64,000 nt of DNA from Streptomyces sp. WAC05374 (GCF_004353505.1 NZ_SMNQ01000002.1:496001-560000); one strand, 5' to 3'; counted from the stretch's first letter, positions 10,939 through 20,413 are shown. Notes: a model not told the origin generated them from the letters alone. Numbers and translations are program-made.

Positions 10939-11957
10939 ATGTCTCCCTGCTTGCGGAGCGCGCGGCGGTAGACCACCGCGAAGAGCGACAGGAGGATCAG
11001 GATCAGGACGCCCCAGGCGGCCGATCCCGCGAAGTCGCGCGGGCTGACGACGAAGGAGAGCCGGTAGGCGTACGTCACGAGGATCTCGGTGGCGTCACCC
11101 GGCCCGCCCCTGGTGAGCAGGAAGATCACCGGGAACATGTTGAAGGTCCAGATGGAGCTGAGCAGGATCACCGTGCCGGAGACCGGCCGCAGCCCGGGCA
11201 GCGTGATGTGGCGGAACCGCTGCCATGCGGTCGCGCCGTCCATCTCGGCGGCCTCGTACAGCTCGCCGGGGATGGACTGCAGGCCGCCCAGCATGGCCAC
11301 GAGCATGAAGGGCACGCCGAGCCAGACGTTGACGGCGATGACGGAGATCTTGGCCCAGGTGGGGTCGTTCAGCCAGGAGATCGCGTCGATGCCGCCGCCG
11401 GCGAGCAGCTTGTTGAACAGGCCGCTGCGCTCGTTGAACAGCAGCCGCCAGGTGAAGACGGAGACGAAGGCGGGGACGGCCCAGGGCAGGATCAGGGCCA
11501 TGCGGTAGAAGGCGCGGCCCCTGATCCTGCGGTTGAGCATGTTGGCCAGGACGAGGCCGAGGGTGAAGGAGAGGGCGACACAGCTTACGGTCCAGACCAC
11601 GGTCCAGCCGAGGCGGTCCCAGAAGACCTCGTCGGTGAGGACGGCCTTGTAGTTGTCGAGACCGACGAACTCGTACGTCGCGGGGATGTGGTTGACGCCG
11701 ATCGTGCGCTCGACGTTGGCCTCGTTGGCGTCGGTGAGCGACAGGTAGATGCCGCGCGCCAGCGGGTAGCCGATGATCACGCCGATCACGGTCACCACCG
11801 GAGCGACCATGCTCCAGGCGTACCAGTGGGTGCTCAGCGCCCGGCGCAGCCTGCCCGGGCCCGGGGACCCCGGGGTGTTGTCAGTGCGGCGGCCGCGGCC
11901 GCGGGCGCTGTGCGCGCCCGCGGCCTTCGCCACCGACTGGCTGGTCTCGACAGCCAT
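10932..11957 (-). CDS. malF: Maltodextrin ABC transporter permease MalF
   Basis: A 341-residue permease with a basic cytoplasmic N-terminus, six membrane segments and the EAA loop (EAAEMDGATAWQRFRHITLP). I chose the ATG at 11957, about 11 bases after GGGAAGGG. An in-frame GTG at 11978 would add seven residues but leaves no room for a ribosome site. It follows malE by 24 bases and overlaps malG, so malE-malF-malG form one transcription unit. Confidence 0.93.
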   Translation of the reverse strand: MAVETSQSVAKAAGAHSARGRGRRTDNTPGSPGPGRLRRALSTHWYAWSMVAPVVTVIGVIIGYPLARGIYLSLTDANEANVERTIGVNHIPATYEFVGLDNYKAVLTDEVFWDRLGWTVVWTVSCVALSFTLGLVLANMLNRRIRGRAFYRMALILPWAVPAFVSVFTWRLLFNERSGLFNKLLAGGGIDAISWLNDPTWAKISVIAVNVWLGVPFMLVAMLGGLQSIPGELYEAAEMDGATAWQRFRHITLPGLRPVSGTVILLSSIWTFNMFPVIFLLTRGGPGDATEILVTYAYRLSFVVSPRDFAGSAAWGVLILILLSLFAVVYRRALRKQGDMW

Positions 11958-11981
11958 TGGTCGGTCAGCCCTTCCCACTGC

Positions 11982-13256
11982 TTACTTGTAGTCCTTGAGC
12001 ATCTTGCGGTAGGCGTCGCCCGTCTCCTGGGCGGCCTTCTCCGGGGTGGTCTTGCCGCCCAGGACGTTCGCCATCTGGAGGCGGATCGGCTCGAAGAGCG
12101 CGTTGCCCTGCGGGATCCACGGCCGCTCGACGGCCTTGTCGACGGCGGGCTTGAAGAACTGGACCATCTCGTTGCTGGAGACGGTCGGCTGCGCGTAGAC
12201 CGAGAGGCGGGTGGGCAGCAGGCTGAGCTTCTCGGTGGTCTGCTGCTGCACCTTGGCCGAGCTCATGTACTTGGCGAACTCGTAGGACGCGTCGAGGTTC
12301 TTGGAACCGGCGTAGACGGAGAGGTTCCAGCCGCCCTGCGGGGAGCCCTGACCGGCGCTGCCGGCCGGGACGGGCGCGATGCCCAGGTTCTTCGGGTCCT
12401 TGAACTCGGCTCCGGCGCGGGAGTCGGCGATGGCCCACGGGCCGTTGAGCATCATCGCGACCTTGCCGGACTTGAACGAGTTCTGCATGTTGTTCCAGCC
12501 GTCGGAGGCGTCGGTGATCGCCGCCTTCGAGTCGACCAGGTCCTTGATGGTCTTGTACGCCCTGACGCCGGACGCGTCGTCGATGGTGACCTTCTTGGCC
12601 TTGGCGTCGACCAGGTCGCCGCCCTCGCCGTAGAGGAAGGACAGGAACCAGTACGGGTCGTCACCGCGGAGGTACAGGCCGGTCTTGCCGGGCCACTTCT
12701 TGCTGACCTTCGCCGACGCGTCCTTCAGCGCCTCGAGGGTCGTGGGGACCTCGGCGCCGGCCTCCTTGAGCATCTTCTTGTTGTAGAAGAGCGCCATGGT
12801 GTCGATGACCTGCGGGACCGCGTAGGTCTTGTCGTCGAACTTGGTGCTCGCCGCGGCCTGCGGCAGCCAGTCGCCCTGGTTCTCGATGGCGCGGGTGCCG
12901 TCGAGCGGGGCGAGGTAGCCGAGGCTGGCGAAGTCGGCGACCCAGGCGACCTCGGTGCGCATCACGTCGGGGGCGCCGGAGTTGCCGCCCGCCGCGTTCT
13001 TGAACTTGGCGTTGGCCTCGCCGAAGGGCACGTTGACGTACTTGACCTTCACCTTGGGGTGCAGCTTGGTGAAGCCCTCCGCCAGCGACTGGTACGTCGC
13101 CTTCTCGGCCTCGTTCGAGGTGTCCCAGAAGGTGACGGTGCCGGACAGCTCGCCGGAGCTGCTGGACCCGCCCTGGTCGCCGCCGTCGCCTCCGCACGCC
13201 GCAGTCGTCAGACCGAGGGCCGCGACCAGCGCGGTGGCCGCTATGCCACGCCGCAT
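11982..13256 (-). CDS. malE: Maltodextrin-binding lipoprotein MalE
   Basis: A 424-residue extracytoplasmic substrate-binding lipoprotein. A signal peptide ends in the lipobox LTTAAC with the lipidated Cys at residue 21, followed by a Gly/Ser-rich tether (GGDGGDQGGSSSSG). The mature part has the family 1 solute-binding fold (GTVTFWDT..., NGPWAIADSR, KTTPEKAAQETGDAYRKML). The ATG at 13256 has AAGGAG eight bases upstream. It is the first gene of the leftward malEFG unit and is divergent from aglA2. Confidence 0.95.
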   Translation of the reverse strand: MRRGIAATALVAALGLTTAACGGDGGDQGGSSSSGELSGTVTFWDTSNEAEKATYQSLAEGFTKLHPKVKVKYVNVPFGEANAKFKNAAGGNSGAPDVMRTEVAWVADFASLGYLAPLDGTRAIENQGDWLPQAAASTKFDDKTYAVPQVIDTMALFYNKKMLKEAGAEVPTTLEALKDASAKVSKKWPGKTGLYLRGDDPYWFLSFLYGEGGDLVDAKAKKVTIDDASGVRAYKTIKDLVDSKAAITDASDGWNNMQNSFKSGKVAMMLNGPWAIADSRAGAEFKDPKNLGIAPVPAGSAGQGSPQGGWNLSVYAGSKNLDASYEFAKYMSSAKVQQQTTEKLSLLPTRLSVYAQPTVSSNEMVQFFKPAVDKAVERPWIPQGNALFEPIRLQMANVLGGKTTPEKAAQETGDAYRKMLKDYK

Positions 13257-13389
13257 GTGAACTCCTTCAACTGATCCCGGGAAGACGAAGGCGGATCACA
13301 TGTCTGGATCTCGTGCCTCCTGCAGACCGCTCCCTCGCGGCGCGCCGGGTTGCCAGGAACGTAACAGGGATGAAAACGAGCCGAAAGAG

Positions 13390-13410
13390 CTTGCGGCAAT
13401 TTTCTGCAAG
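13390..13410. promoter_or_regulatory. Operator-like CTTGC...GCAAG pair upstream of malE
   Basis: CTTGCGGCAA and TTTCTGCAAG form an imperfect inverted repeat containing one full CTGCAAG half-site, about 135-155 bases upstream of the malE start. It fits the same operator family as 6833-6860 and 13503-13529. Confidence 0.5.
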
Positions 13411-13502
13411 GCGGTCCGATCGTTACATCCGCGTGTCCCTACAGTTGCCGATGGATCGCTTGACAGCAGCGGCGGGGCGGGCTTGCGCGGGCCGGGACGC
13501 AC

Positions 13503-13529
13503 CTGCAAGCCTTTTCGTAAACCTTGCAG
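13503..13529. promoter_or_regulatory. MalR-type operator: CTGCAAG ... CTTGCAG
   Basis: CTGCAAG at 13503-13509 and CTTGCAG at 13523-13529 with a 13-base spacer containing TTTTCGTAAAC. It is nearly superimposable on the site upstream of the amylase (6833-6860) and sits about 75 bases before the second alpha-glucosidase start. Confidence 0.6.
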
Positions 13530-13604
13530 GACCGTTGCACGACCACGCTCACCTCGTTAGGTGTACGACGCCCCCATCCCGGCCCACCGAGAGGGACACC
13601 GCCC

Positions 13605-15359
13605 ATGGCCCACGAGCTGACCTCGCCCGTCCGGGCGCCGGAGGACCTGCACCGTGCACGCGCGACCGGCGACCGCCCGGGATGGTGGCGGGAGGCGGTG
13701 ATCTACCAGGTGTACGTGCGCTCCTTCGCCGACAGTGACGGCGACGGCGTCGGCGACCTGCGCGGGGCCCGGGAGCGGCTCCCCCACCTGGCCCGGCTGG
13801 GCGCGGACGCGGTGTGGCTGACCCCCTTCTACGCCTCGCCCCAGGCCGACGGCGGGTACGACGTGGCCGACTACCGCGCCGTGGACCCCCTCTTCGGTGA
13901 CCTCGCCGACGCGGACGACCTGGTGCGCACGGCCCACGAGCTGGGGCTGCGGGTGATCGTCGACATCGTCCCGAACCACACGTCCGACCGGCACCCCTGG
14001 TTCCGCGAGGCGCTCGCCGGCTCCCGGCGCGACCGCTACCACTTCCGCCCCGGCAAGGGACCGGACGGCTCCCTGCCGCCCAACGACTGGGAGTCCGTCT
14101 TCGGCGGCCCGGCCTGGACGCGGGTGGCGGACGGGGCGTGGTACCTGCACCTTTTCGCCCCCGAGCAGCCGGACCTGAACTGGGAGAACGAGGAGGTGCG
14201 GGCCGAGTTCGAGTCGGTGATGCGGTTCTGGCTGGACCTCGGGGTCGACGGGTTCCGCGTCGACGTGGCGCACGGCATGGTCAAGGCCCCGGGCATGCCC
14301 GACATCGGGCACGGCGAGCAGGCCCGGCTCATCGGCACCCAGAAGCTGCCGTTCTTCGACCAGGACGGCGTCCACGAGATCCACCGCGCGTGGCGGCGGC
14401 TGCTCGACACCTACGGGGGCGAGCGGATCGGCGTCGCCGAGGCGTGGGCGCCGTCGGCGGAGCGCCTCGCGCTGTACGTACGCCCCGACGAGCTGCACCA
14501 GGCGTTCAACTTCCAGTTCCTGAACTGCCCCTGGGACGCGGCCGCGATGCGGCGGGTCATCGACGACTCGTTGCGGGCCACCACGTCCGTGGGCGCCCCG
14601 ACCACGTGGGTGCTGTCCAACCACGACGTGGTGCGCCACACCACGCGGTACGGGGAGGGTGCCACCGGGCTGCGCCGGGCCCGGGCCGCGGCGCTGCTGA
14701 TGCTGGCGCTGCCCGGCTCGGCGTACGTCTACCAGGGCGAGGAGCTGGGGCTGCCGGAGGTCACGGAGCTGCCCGACGAGGCCCGCCAGGACCCCGCCTT
14801 CCTGCGGGGCGAGGGCCAGGACGGGCTGCGGGACGGCTGCCGGGTGCCCATCCCGTGGACGGTGGACGGCCCCAGTTACGGCTTCGGCCCCGCGGGGAGC
14901 TGGCTGCCGCAGCCGCCGTCGTGGCGCGAGCTGTCGGTCCAGGCCCAGACCGGCGACCCGGACTCGACGCTGGAGCTGTACCGCGGCGCGCTCGCCCTGC
15001 GCCGCGAGCACCCGGCCCTGGGCGCGGGCGACACGGTGGAGTGGCTGCCCGCGCCGGACGGGGTGCTGGCCTTCCGCCGCCGCGCGAAGGGCGCGGGCAG
15101 CGGCCCCTGGCAGGGCGACCTGGTCTGCACGCTCAACCTCGGCGACCGGCCGGTCGCGCTGCGCGCCCCGGGCGGCCGGGTGCTCCTGGCCAGCACGCCG
15201 GCCCCCGCGCCGGAGCCCGGCGGGCAGGCCCGTGACGTCACGTCCCTCGAGGGCAAAGTCCCGCCCCCCGCACGGGAGTCGGCGGCCGGAGCGGTGCACG
15301 GCGACGAGGGGCGGACCGTCCTGCTCGCCGCCGAGTCCTGCGTTTGGTGGGCAAGCTGA
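13605..15359 (+). CDS. Second cytoplasmic GH13 alpha-glucosidase, paralogue of AglA
   Basis: A 584-residue alpha-glucosidase with the same motifs as the 8285-9946 gene: WWREAVIYQVYVRSF, DIVPNHTSD, GFRVDVAHG (~residue 216), VAEAWAP (~277), SNHDVVRH (~339). The ATG at 13605 follows GAGAGGG. Compared with the paralogue it lacks a short loop after the NHD motif. It also carries an extra segment of roughly 30-40 residues (PEPGGQARDVTSLEGK..., about residues 530-570) inside the C-terminal beta domain. It is transcribed away from malE, behind its own operator, and malR follows 25 bases after its stop. Confidence 0.93.
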   Translation: MAHELTSPVRAPEDLHRARATGDRPGWWREAVIYQVYVRSFADSDGDGVGDLRGARERLPHLARLGADAVWLTPFYASPQADGGYDVADYRAVDPLFGDLADADDLVRTAHELGLRVIVDIVPNHTSDRHPWFREALAGSRRDRYHFRPGKGPDGSLPPNDWESVFGGPAWTRVADGAWYLHLFAPEQPDLNWENEEVRAEFESVMRFWLDLGVDGFRVDVAHGMVKAPGMPDIGHGEQARLIGTQKLPFFDQDGVHEIHRAWRRLLDTYGGERIGVAEAWAPSAERLALYVRPDELHQAFNFQFLNCPWDAAAMRRVIDDSLRATTSVGAPTTWVLSNHDVVRHTTRYGEGATGLRRARAAALLMLALPGSAYVYQGEELGLPEVTELPDEARQDPAFLRGEGQDGLRDGCRVPIPWTVDGPSYGFGPAGSWLPQPPSWRELSVQAQTGDPDSTLELYRGALALRREHPALGAGDTVEWLPAPDGVLAFRRRAKGAGSGPWQGDLVCTLNLGDRPVALRAPGGRVLLASTPAPAPEPGGQARDVTSLEGKVPPPARESAAGAVHGDEGRTVLLAAESCVWWAS

Positions 15360-15384
15360 CGTGCGGCCGGTACAGTCGCATTCC

Positions 15385-16455
15385 ATGACCGCGCGGCTAG
15401 CCGACATCGCAGCCCAGGCGGGGGTCAGCGAAGCCACAGTCAGCCGCGTGCTCAACGGCAAGCCCGGTGTGGCCGCGGCCACCCGCCAGTCCGTGCTGGC
15501 CGCCCTCGACGTGCTCGGCTACGAGCGTCCCGTACGGCTGCGCCAGCGCAGCGCCGGTCTGGTCGGGCTGATAACCCCCGAGCTGGACAACCCGATCTTC
15601 CCGGCCCTGGCCCAGGTCATCGGCCAGGCACTGACCCGCCAGGGCTACACGCCCGTCCTCGCCACCCAGACCCCCGGTGGCTCCACCGAGGACGAACTCA
15701 CCGAAATGCTCGTCGAGCGGGGCGTCTCCGGCATCATCTTCGTCTCCGGACTGCACGCCGACACCACCGCCGACATGACGCGCTACGACCAGTTGCGCGG
15801 CCAGGGCGTGCCGTACGTCCTCATCAACGGCTTCTCCCCCAAGGTGCAGGCACCGTTCGTCTCCCCCGACGACCGGGCCGCGATGCAGCTCGCCGTCACC
15901 CACCTCGCCTCGCTCGGCCACACCCGGATCGGGCTGGCGGTCGGCCCGAAGCGGTTCGTGCCCGTCCTGCGCAAGATCGAGGGCTTCCGCCTGGGCATGC
16001 AGGCGCGGCTGGGGCTGGCGCCGGAGCAGTGCGAGGAGCTCATCCAGCACTCGCTGTACACGCTGGAGGGCGGCCAGGCGGCGGCGACCGCGCTGATCGA
16101 CCGGGACTGCACCGCGGTCGTCTGCGCCAGCGACATGATGGCACTGGGTGCCATCCGTGCCGCGCGCCAGAAGGGGCTGCACGTCCCCCGGGACATCTCC
16201 GTCGTCGGGTTCGACGACTCCCCGCTCATAGCGTTCACGGACCCCCCGCTGACCACCATCCGCCAGCCCGTGCAGGCGATGGGCCAGGCGGCGGTGCGGG
16301 CCCTGCTGGAGGAGGTCGGGGGCACCCCCGCCCCCCACAGCGAGTTCGTCTTCATGCCCGAGCTGGTCGTTCGAGGTTCAACCGCCTCCGGCCCTCAGGG
16401 TCAGCGGTCCTCCGAAAGGCGTAACAATGGCGATGAGGACCCGACTGACGGATGA
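15385..16455 (+). CDS. malR: Maltose regulator MalR (LacI family)
   Basis: A 356-residue repressor of malEFG and probably of the amylase genes. The HTH begins at residue 4 (RLADIAAQAGVSEATVSRVL) and is followed by the sugar-binding domain (GLITPELDNPIFPAL, INGFSPKVQAPFVSPDD, GFDDSPLIAFTDPPLTT). The sequence closely resembles the MalR/Reg1 protein of Streptomyces coelicolor and S. lividans as I remember it. There is no convincing ribosome site before the ATG. A TACAGT hexamer nine bases upstream suggests an additional leaderless transcript besides read-through from the preceding glucosidase gene. Confidence 0.93.
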   Translation: MTARLADIAAQAGVSEATVSRVLNGKPGVAAATRQSVLAALDVLGYERPVRLRQRSAGLVGLITPELDNPIFPALAQVIGQALTRQGYTPVLATQTPGGSTEDELTEMLVERGVSGIIFVSGLHADTTADMTRYDQLRGQGVPYVLINGFSPKVQAPFVSPDDRAAMQLAVTHLASLGHTRIGLAVGPKRFVPVLRKIEGFRLGMQARLGLAPEQCEELIQHSLYTLEGGQAAATALIDRDCTAVVCASDMMALGAIRAARQKGLHVPRDISVVGFDDSPLIAFTDPPLTTIRQPVQAMGQAAVRALLEEVGGTPAPHSEFVFMPELVVRGSTASGPQGQRSSERRNNGDEDPTDG

Positions 16456-16491
16456 TCGACCGAGCAGACATATCTGGCAGACTCTTGGCCC

Positions 16492-17376
16492 ATGGGTGAC
16501 ACGACTGTGAGGACACTGGAAGGCCGCGAGGCCCCGGCACCACCGGTGGAATCACCCATCGATCCCGGCCCGGCCCGCGTGGCGGACAGCCGGACCCTGT
16601 GGCAGAGGATGCGCGCGCCGCGCCGCCCCCGCATCTGGTTCGAGATCCTGCTGATCGCGGTGAGCTACTGGACGTACTCACTGATCCGCAACGCCGTCCC
16701 GGAGCAGAAGACCGAGGCGCTGCGCAACGCCGACTGGATCTGGCGGGCCGAGCAGTCCCTCGGCATCGCCGTCGAGAAGACGGTCAACCACGCCGTCGAC
16801 TCGGTGACGTGGCTCATCGTGGGCATGAACTACTACTACGCCACACTGCACTTCATCGTCACGATCGGTGTCCTGGTGTGGCTGTACCGGTGGCATCCCG
16901 GCCGCTACGCCGCGACCCGCCTGGTGCTGTTCTCGACCACGGGCATCGCCCTGCTCGGCTACTACCTGTACCCGCTGGCGCCGCCCCGGCTGATGACCTC
17001 CGAGAAGTTCATCGACACCGTGCTGGTCCACCAGACCTGGGGCTCCATGGCGTCGGGCGACCTGAAGAACATGTCGAACCAGTACGCCGCCATGCCGTCC
17101 ATGCACATCGGGTGGTCGCTGTGGTGCGGCCTGACCATCTACGCCCTGGCCAAGGCGCCCTGGGGCCGCATCCTCGGGCTCCTCTACCCGACCGCCACCC
17201 TGGTGGTCATCGTCGCCACCGCCAACCACTTCTGGCTGGACGCGGTCGGCGGCCTGATCTGCCTGGCCTTCGGCTACACCCTGGCGTACGTCTGGTACGG
17301 CCACATGCCGCACCGACTGCCGCGCCACGTGGCCCCCGGGGCCGGCACCCCGCTCCTGTCGAGGGCGCGCCGCTGA
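16492..17376 (+). CDS. PAP2-superfamily integral membrane protein
   Basis: A 294-residue membrane protein with a charged N-terminal tail of about 55 residues, then roughly six membrane segments. PAP2/Aur1-like signatures are visible: YPLAPPRLM, then MPSMHIGWSLW (Ser-Met-His in place of the usual Ser-Gly-His) and NHFWLDAVGG near the end. These fit an inositol-phosphotransferase-like or lipid phosphatase activity at the membrane. The exact substrate cannot be read from the sequence. It lies between malR and the convergent glnE, as in other Streptomyces. Confidence 0.82.
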   Translation: MGDTTVRTLEGREAPAPPVESPIDPGPARVADSRTLWQRMRAPRRPRIWFEILLIAVSYWTYSLIRNAVPEQKTEALRNADWIWRAEQSLGIAVEKTVNHAVDSVTWLIVGMNYYYATLHFIVTIGVLVWLYRWHPGRYAATRLVLFSTTGIALLGYYLYPLAPPRLMTSEKFIDTVLVHQTWGSMASGDLKNMSNQYAAMPSMHIGWSLWCGLTIYALAKAPWGRILGLLYPTATLVVIVATANHFWLDAVGGLICLAFGYTLAYVWYGHMPHRLPRHVAPGAGTPLLSRARR

Positions 17377-17422
17377 CCGGCCCGGGCGCCCGGCCGACGT
17401 CCTCGTACGACTGGCCCTCGGT

Positions 17423-20413
17423 CTAGCCTCCGTAGAACAGCTCCTCCACCACCGCCCGCGCACGGCGGGTGGTGCGGCGGTAGTCCTCGACCATCTCGCC
17501 GGCGTGTCCCGGCCCGTACCCCAGGTACCGGCCGACGGCGGCGAGCTCGCGGGCGTCGGAGGGGAAGGTGTCCCCGGCCCGGCCGCGCACCAGCATCACG
17601 CCGTTGCGCACCCGCGTCGCCAGCACCCACGCCTCGTCCAGCGTCCGGGCGTCCCGCTCGCCGATCAGGCCCGCGTCACGGGCGGCCGCCAGGGCGCGGC
17701 GGGTGCGGGTGGTGCGCAGCCCCGGCACCGTGTGCCCGTGCCGCATCTGGAGGAGCTGGACCGTCCACTCCACGTCCGACAGCCCGCCCCGGCCCAGTTT
17801 GGTGTGCAGGGCGGGGTCGGCGCCGCGCGGCAGCCGCTCGGTCTCCATCCGGGCCTTCAGCCGCCGGATCTCGCGTACGGCGGCCTCGTCCAGGCCCTGC
17901 TCGGGGTAGCGCAGCGGGTCGATCAGCGCGATGAACCGGCGGCCGAGGTCCTGGTCGCCGGCCATCGGCTCGGCGCGCAGCAGGGCCTGGCTCTCCCAGC
18001 CGAGCGACCAGCGGCGGTAGTAGGCCGCGTACGACTTGAGGGTGCGCACCAGGGGCCCGCTCTTGCCCTCGGGGCGCAGGTCAGCGTCGATGATCAGCGG
18101 CGGGTCGGCGGTCGGGATCTGGAGCAGCCGGCGCATCTCGGCCACCACGGCGTTCGCCGCCCGGGTGGCCTCCTGCTCGTCCACGCCCTCGCGGGGCTCG
18201 TGCACGAACAGCACATCGGCGTCCGAGCCGTACCCCAGCTCGTGCCCGCCGAAGCGGCCCATGCCGATGACGGCGAACCGCGTCGGCAGGGTGTCGCCCC
18301 ACTGCTCCCGCACGGCGGCCCTCAGGGCGCCCGCGACGGTCGCCGCGTTCAGGTCGGTGACCGCCTGGCCGACGCGGTCCACCAGCGCGCCCGGGTCCGC
18401 CTCGGCGGGGCTGTCCTCGGTGCCGTACGAGCCGATGATGTCGGCGGCCGCGGTGCGGAACAGCTCCCGGCGCCGTACGCCACGGGCCACGGCGACCGCC
18501 AGTTCGGCGTCCTCCGCGCGGCCGACCGCCGCCAGGATCTCCGGCTCCAGATGGTCCCGGCCGCGCGGCCGCAGCCCCTCGGGCGCGCCCAGGATGGCCA
18601 CCGCCTCGGGAGCCCGCAGCAGCAGGTCCGGGGCGAGCCGCCCGGCGGACAGCACCCGCGCCAGGTTCTCCGCCGCCGCGCCCTCGTCCCGCAGCAGCCG
18701 CAGGTACCAGGGCGTCTTGCCCAGGGCGTCGGACACCTTCCGGAAGCCCAGCAGCCCGGCGTCGGGGTCGGCCGAGTCGGCGAACCAGCCGAGCAGCACC
18801 GGCAGCAGCGTCCGCTGGATCGCCGCCTTCCGGGTCACCCCGGACGACAGGGCCTCCAGGTGCCGCAGCGCGGAGACCGGATCGGCGTACCCCAGCGCCT
18901 CCAGCCGCTGCCCGGCGGCCTTGGCGCTGAGCCGGATCTCGCCCGGTGCGAGCTGGGCGACCGCGTCCAGCAGCGGCCGGTAGAACAGCTTCTCGTGCAG
19001 CCGCCGCACCACGGCGGCGTGCCGCTTCCACTCCCGGTTCAGCTCCACGACCGGGTCGGTGCGCAGGCCCAGGGACCGTCCGAGCCGCCGCTGGTCCTCC
19101 TCGCCCTCCGGCACCAGGTGCGTCCGCCGCAGCCGGAAGAGCTGGATGCGGTGCTCCATCTCCCGCAGGAAGCGGTACGCCTCGTCCATCTGCGCGGCGT
19201 CGGCGCGGCCCACGTAGCCGCCGGCGGCGAGCGCCTTCAGCGCCTCCAGGGTGCTGCCGCTGTGCAGGGTGGCGTCGCTGCGGCCGTGCACCAGTTGCAG
19301 GAGCTGCACGGCGAACTCGACGTCCCTGAGCCCGCCGGGCCCGAGCTTCAGCTCGCGGTCCACGTGCGCGACGGGGATGTTGTCCACCACGCGGCGGCGC
19401 ATCTTCTGCACGTCGGCGACGAAGTTCTCCCGCTCGGCGGCCTGCCACACCAGCGGTGAGACGGCGTCGATGTACGCGGCGCCGAGCCGCGCGTCCCCGG
19501 CCACCGGGCGGGCCTTGAGCAGGGCCTGGAACTCCCAGGTCTTGGCCCAGCGCTGGTAGTAGGCCAGGTGGCTGGAGAGGGTGCGCACCAGCGGCCCGTT
19601 CCGGCCCTCGGGGCGCAGATTGGCGTCGACGGGCCAGATGGTGCCCTCCACCGTCTGCTCGGAGCAGATGCGCATCAGGTGGGAGGCCAGCCGGGTCGCC
19701 GCCTGCATCGCCTTGCCCTCGTCGGCGCCGTCGGCGGGCTCGGCGACGAAGATGACGTCCACGTCGGAGACGTAGTTCAGCTCGTTGCCCCCGCACTTGC
19801 CCATCGCGATGACCGCGAGCCGGCACAGCGCGGCGTCCTCCGGGGCGGCCGCGCCCGCCATGGCGAGGGCCTTGCGGAGGGTGGCCGTGGCGAGGTCGGC
19901 CAGCTCGGCGGCGGTCTCGGCGACGTCGGTGGTGCCGCACACGTCCCGGGCCGCTATGGCCAGCAGGCAGCGGCGGTAGGCCACGCGCAGCGACACCGGA
20001 TCGGTCGCCCCGGCCAGTCCGCGCTCGAAGTCGGCCACGCCCGGGTGGAGGTCGGTCGACTCGTACGTGACGAGCGCCTCCCAGTCGCGTGGGTGCCGGG
20101 CCAGGTGGTCGGCCAGCGCCTCGGAGGCGCCCAGCACGCCGAGCAGCCGGTCGCGCAGCGGCTTGGCGCTCAGGACGGTGCCGAGGAGTTGCCGGCCGTC
20201 GTCGCCCTGCGCCTCGGCGAGCCGGACCAGGCCGCGCAGGGCCAGGTCGGGGTCGGCGGTGGCGCCGAGCGCGTCCAGCAGGACCGGGTCGCCGCGCACG
20301 GCCGACAGCACGGGCTGGTCGAGCAGCCGCTCGGCGGCGGACGGGTCGGTGAAGCCGTGCCGCAGCAGTCGGGTGAAGGTGCTGCTCCTGCGCCCCGGCA
20401 CCGGCACGGTCAT
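17423..20413 (-). CDS. glnE: Bifunctional glutamine-synthetase adenylyltransferase/deadenylylase
   Basis: A 996-residue enzyme that adenylylates and deadenylylates glutamine synthetase, tuning nitrogen assimilation. The two nucleotidyltransferase halves are clear: MGKCGGNELNYVSDVDVIF near residue 210 and MGRFGGHELGYGSDADVLF near residue 720. Each is followed by a helical GlnE domain (RDVEFAVQLLQLVHG, SDVEWTVQLLQMRHG). The full length is as expected for actinobacteria. It is transcribed convergently with the PAP2 gene, with 46 bases between stops. The glnA2 gene, normally close by, is now at 42386 because of the integrated element. Confidence 0.97.
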   Translation of the reverse strand: MTVPVPGRRSSTFTRLLRHGFTDPSAAERLLDQPVLSAVRGDPVLLDALGATADPDLALRGLVRLAEAQGDDGRQLLGTVLSAKPLRDRLLGVLGASEALADHLARHPRDWEALVTYESTDLHPGVADFERGLAGATDPVSLRVAYRRCLLAIAARDVCGTTDVAETAAELADLATATLRKALAMAGAAAPEDAALCRLAVIAMGKCGGNELNYVSDVDVIFVAEPADGADEGKAMQAATRLASHLMRICSEQTVEGTIWPVDANLRPEGRNGPLVRTLSSHLAYYQRWAKTWEFQALLKARPVAGDARLGAAYIDAVSPLVWQAAERENFVADVQKMRRRVVDNIPVAHVDRELKLGPGGLRDVEFAVQLLQLVHGRSDATLHSGSTLEALKALAAGGYVGRADAAQMDEAYRFLREMEHRIQLFRLRRTHLVPEGEEDQRRLGRSLGLRTDPVVELNREWKRHAAVVRRLHEKLFYRPLLDAVAQLAPGEIRLSAKAAGQRLEALGYADPVSALRHLEALSSGVTRKAAIQRTLLPVLLGWFADSADPDAGLLGFRKVSDALGKTPWYLRLLRDEGAAAENLARVLSAGRLAPDLLLRAPEAVAILGAPEGLRPRGRDHLEPEILAAVGRAEDAELAVAVARGVRRRELFRTAAADIIGSYGTEDSPAEADPGALVDRVGQAVTDLNAATVAGALRAAVREQWGDTLPTRFAVIGMGRFGGHELGYGSDADVLFVHEPREGVDEQEATRAANAVVAEMRRLLQIPTADPPLIIDADLRPEGKSGPLVRTLKSYAAYYRRWSLGWESQALLRAEPMAGDQDLGRRFIALIDPLRYPEQGLDEAAVREIRRLKARMETERLPRGADPALHTKLGRGGLSDVEWTVQLLQMRHGHTVPGLRTTRTRRALAAARDAGLIGERDARTLDEAWVLATRVRNGVMLVRGRAGDTFPSDARELAAVGRYLGYGPGHAGEMVEDYRRTTRRARAVVEELFYGG

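Larger units (their letters stand above)
13257..13604. promoter_or_regulatory. Divergent control region malE / second alpha-glucosidase
   Basis: 348 bases between divergently transcribed malE and the second alpha-glucosidase. No gene is seen. Two operator-like elements occur: CTTGC...GCAAG at 13390-13410 on the malE side and CTGCAAG...CTTGCAG at 13503-13529 on the glucosidase side. One regulator could control both directions. Confidence 0.7.

Noticed and set aside
8285..16455. Assembly duplication of the aglA-lacI pair
   Set aside because: The two copies differ throughout in sequence and length and are in opposite orientation; they are true paralogues.
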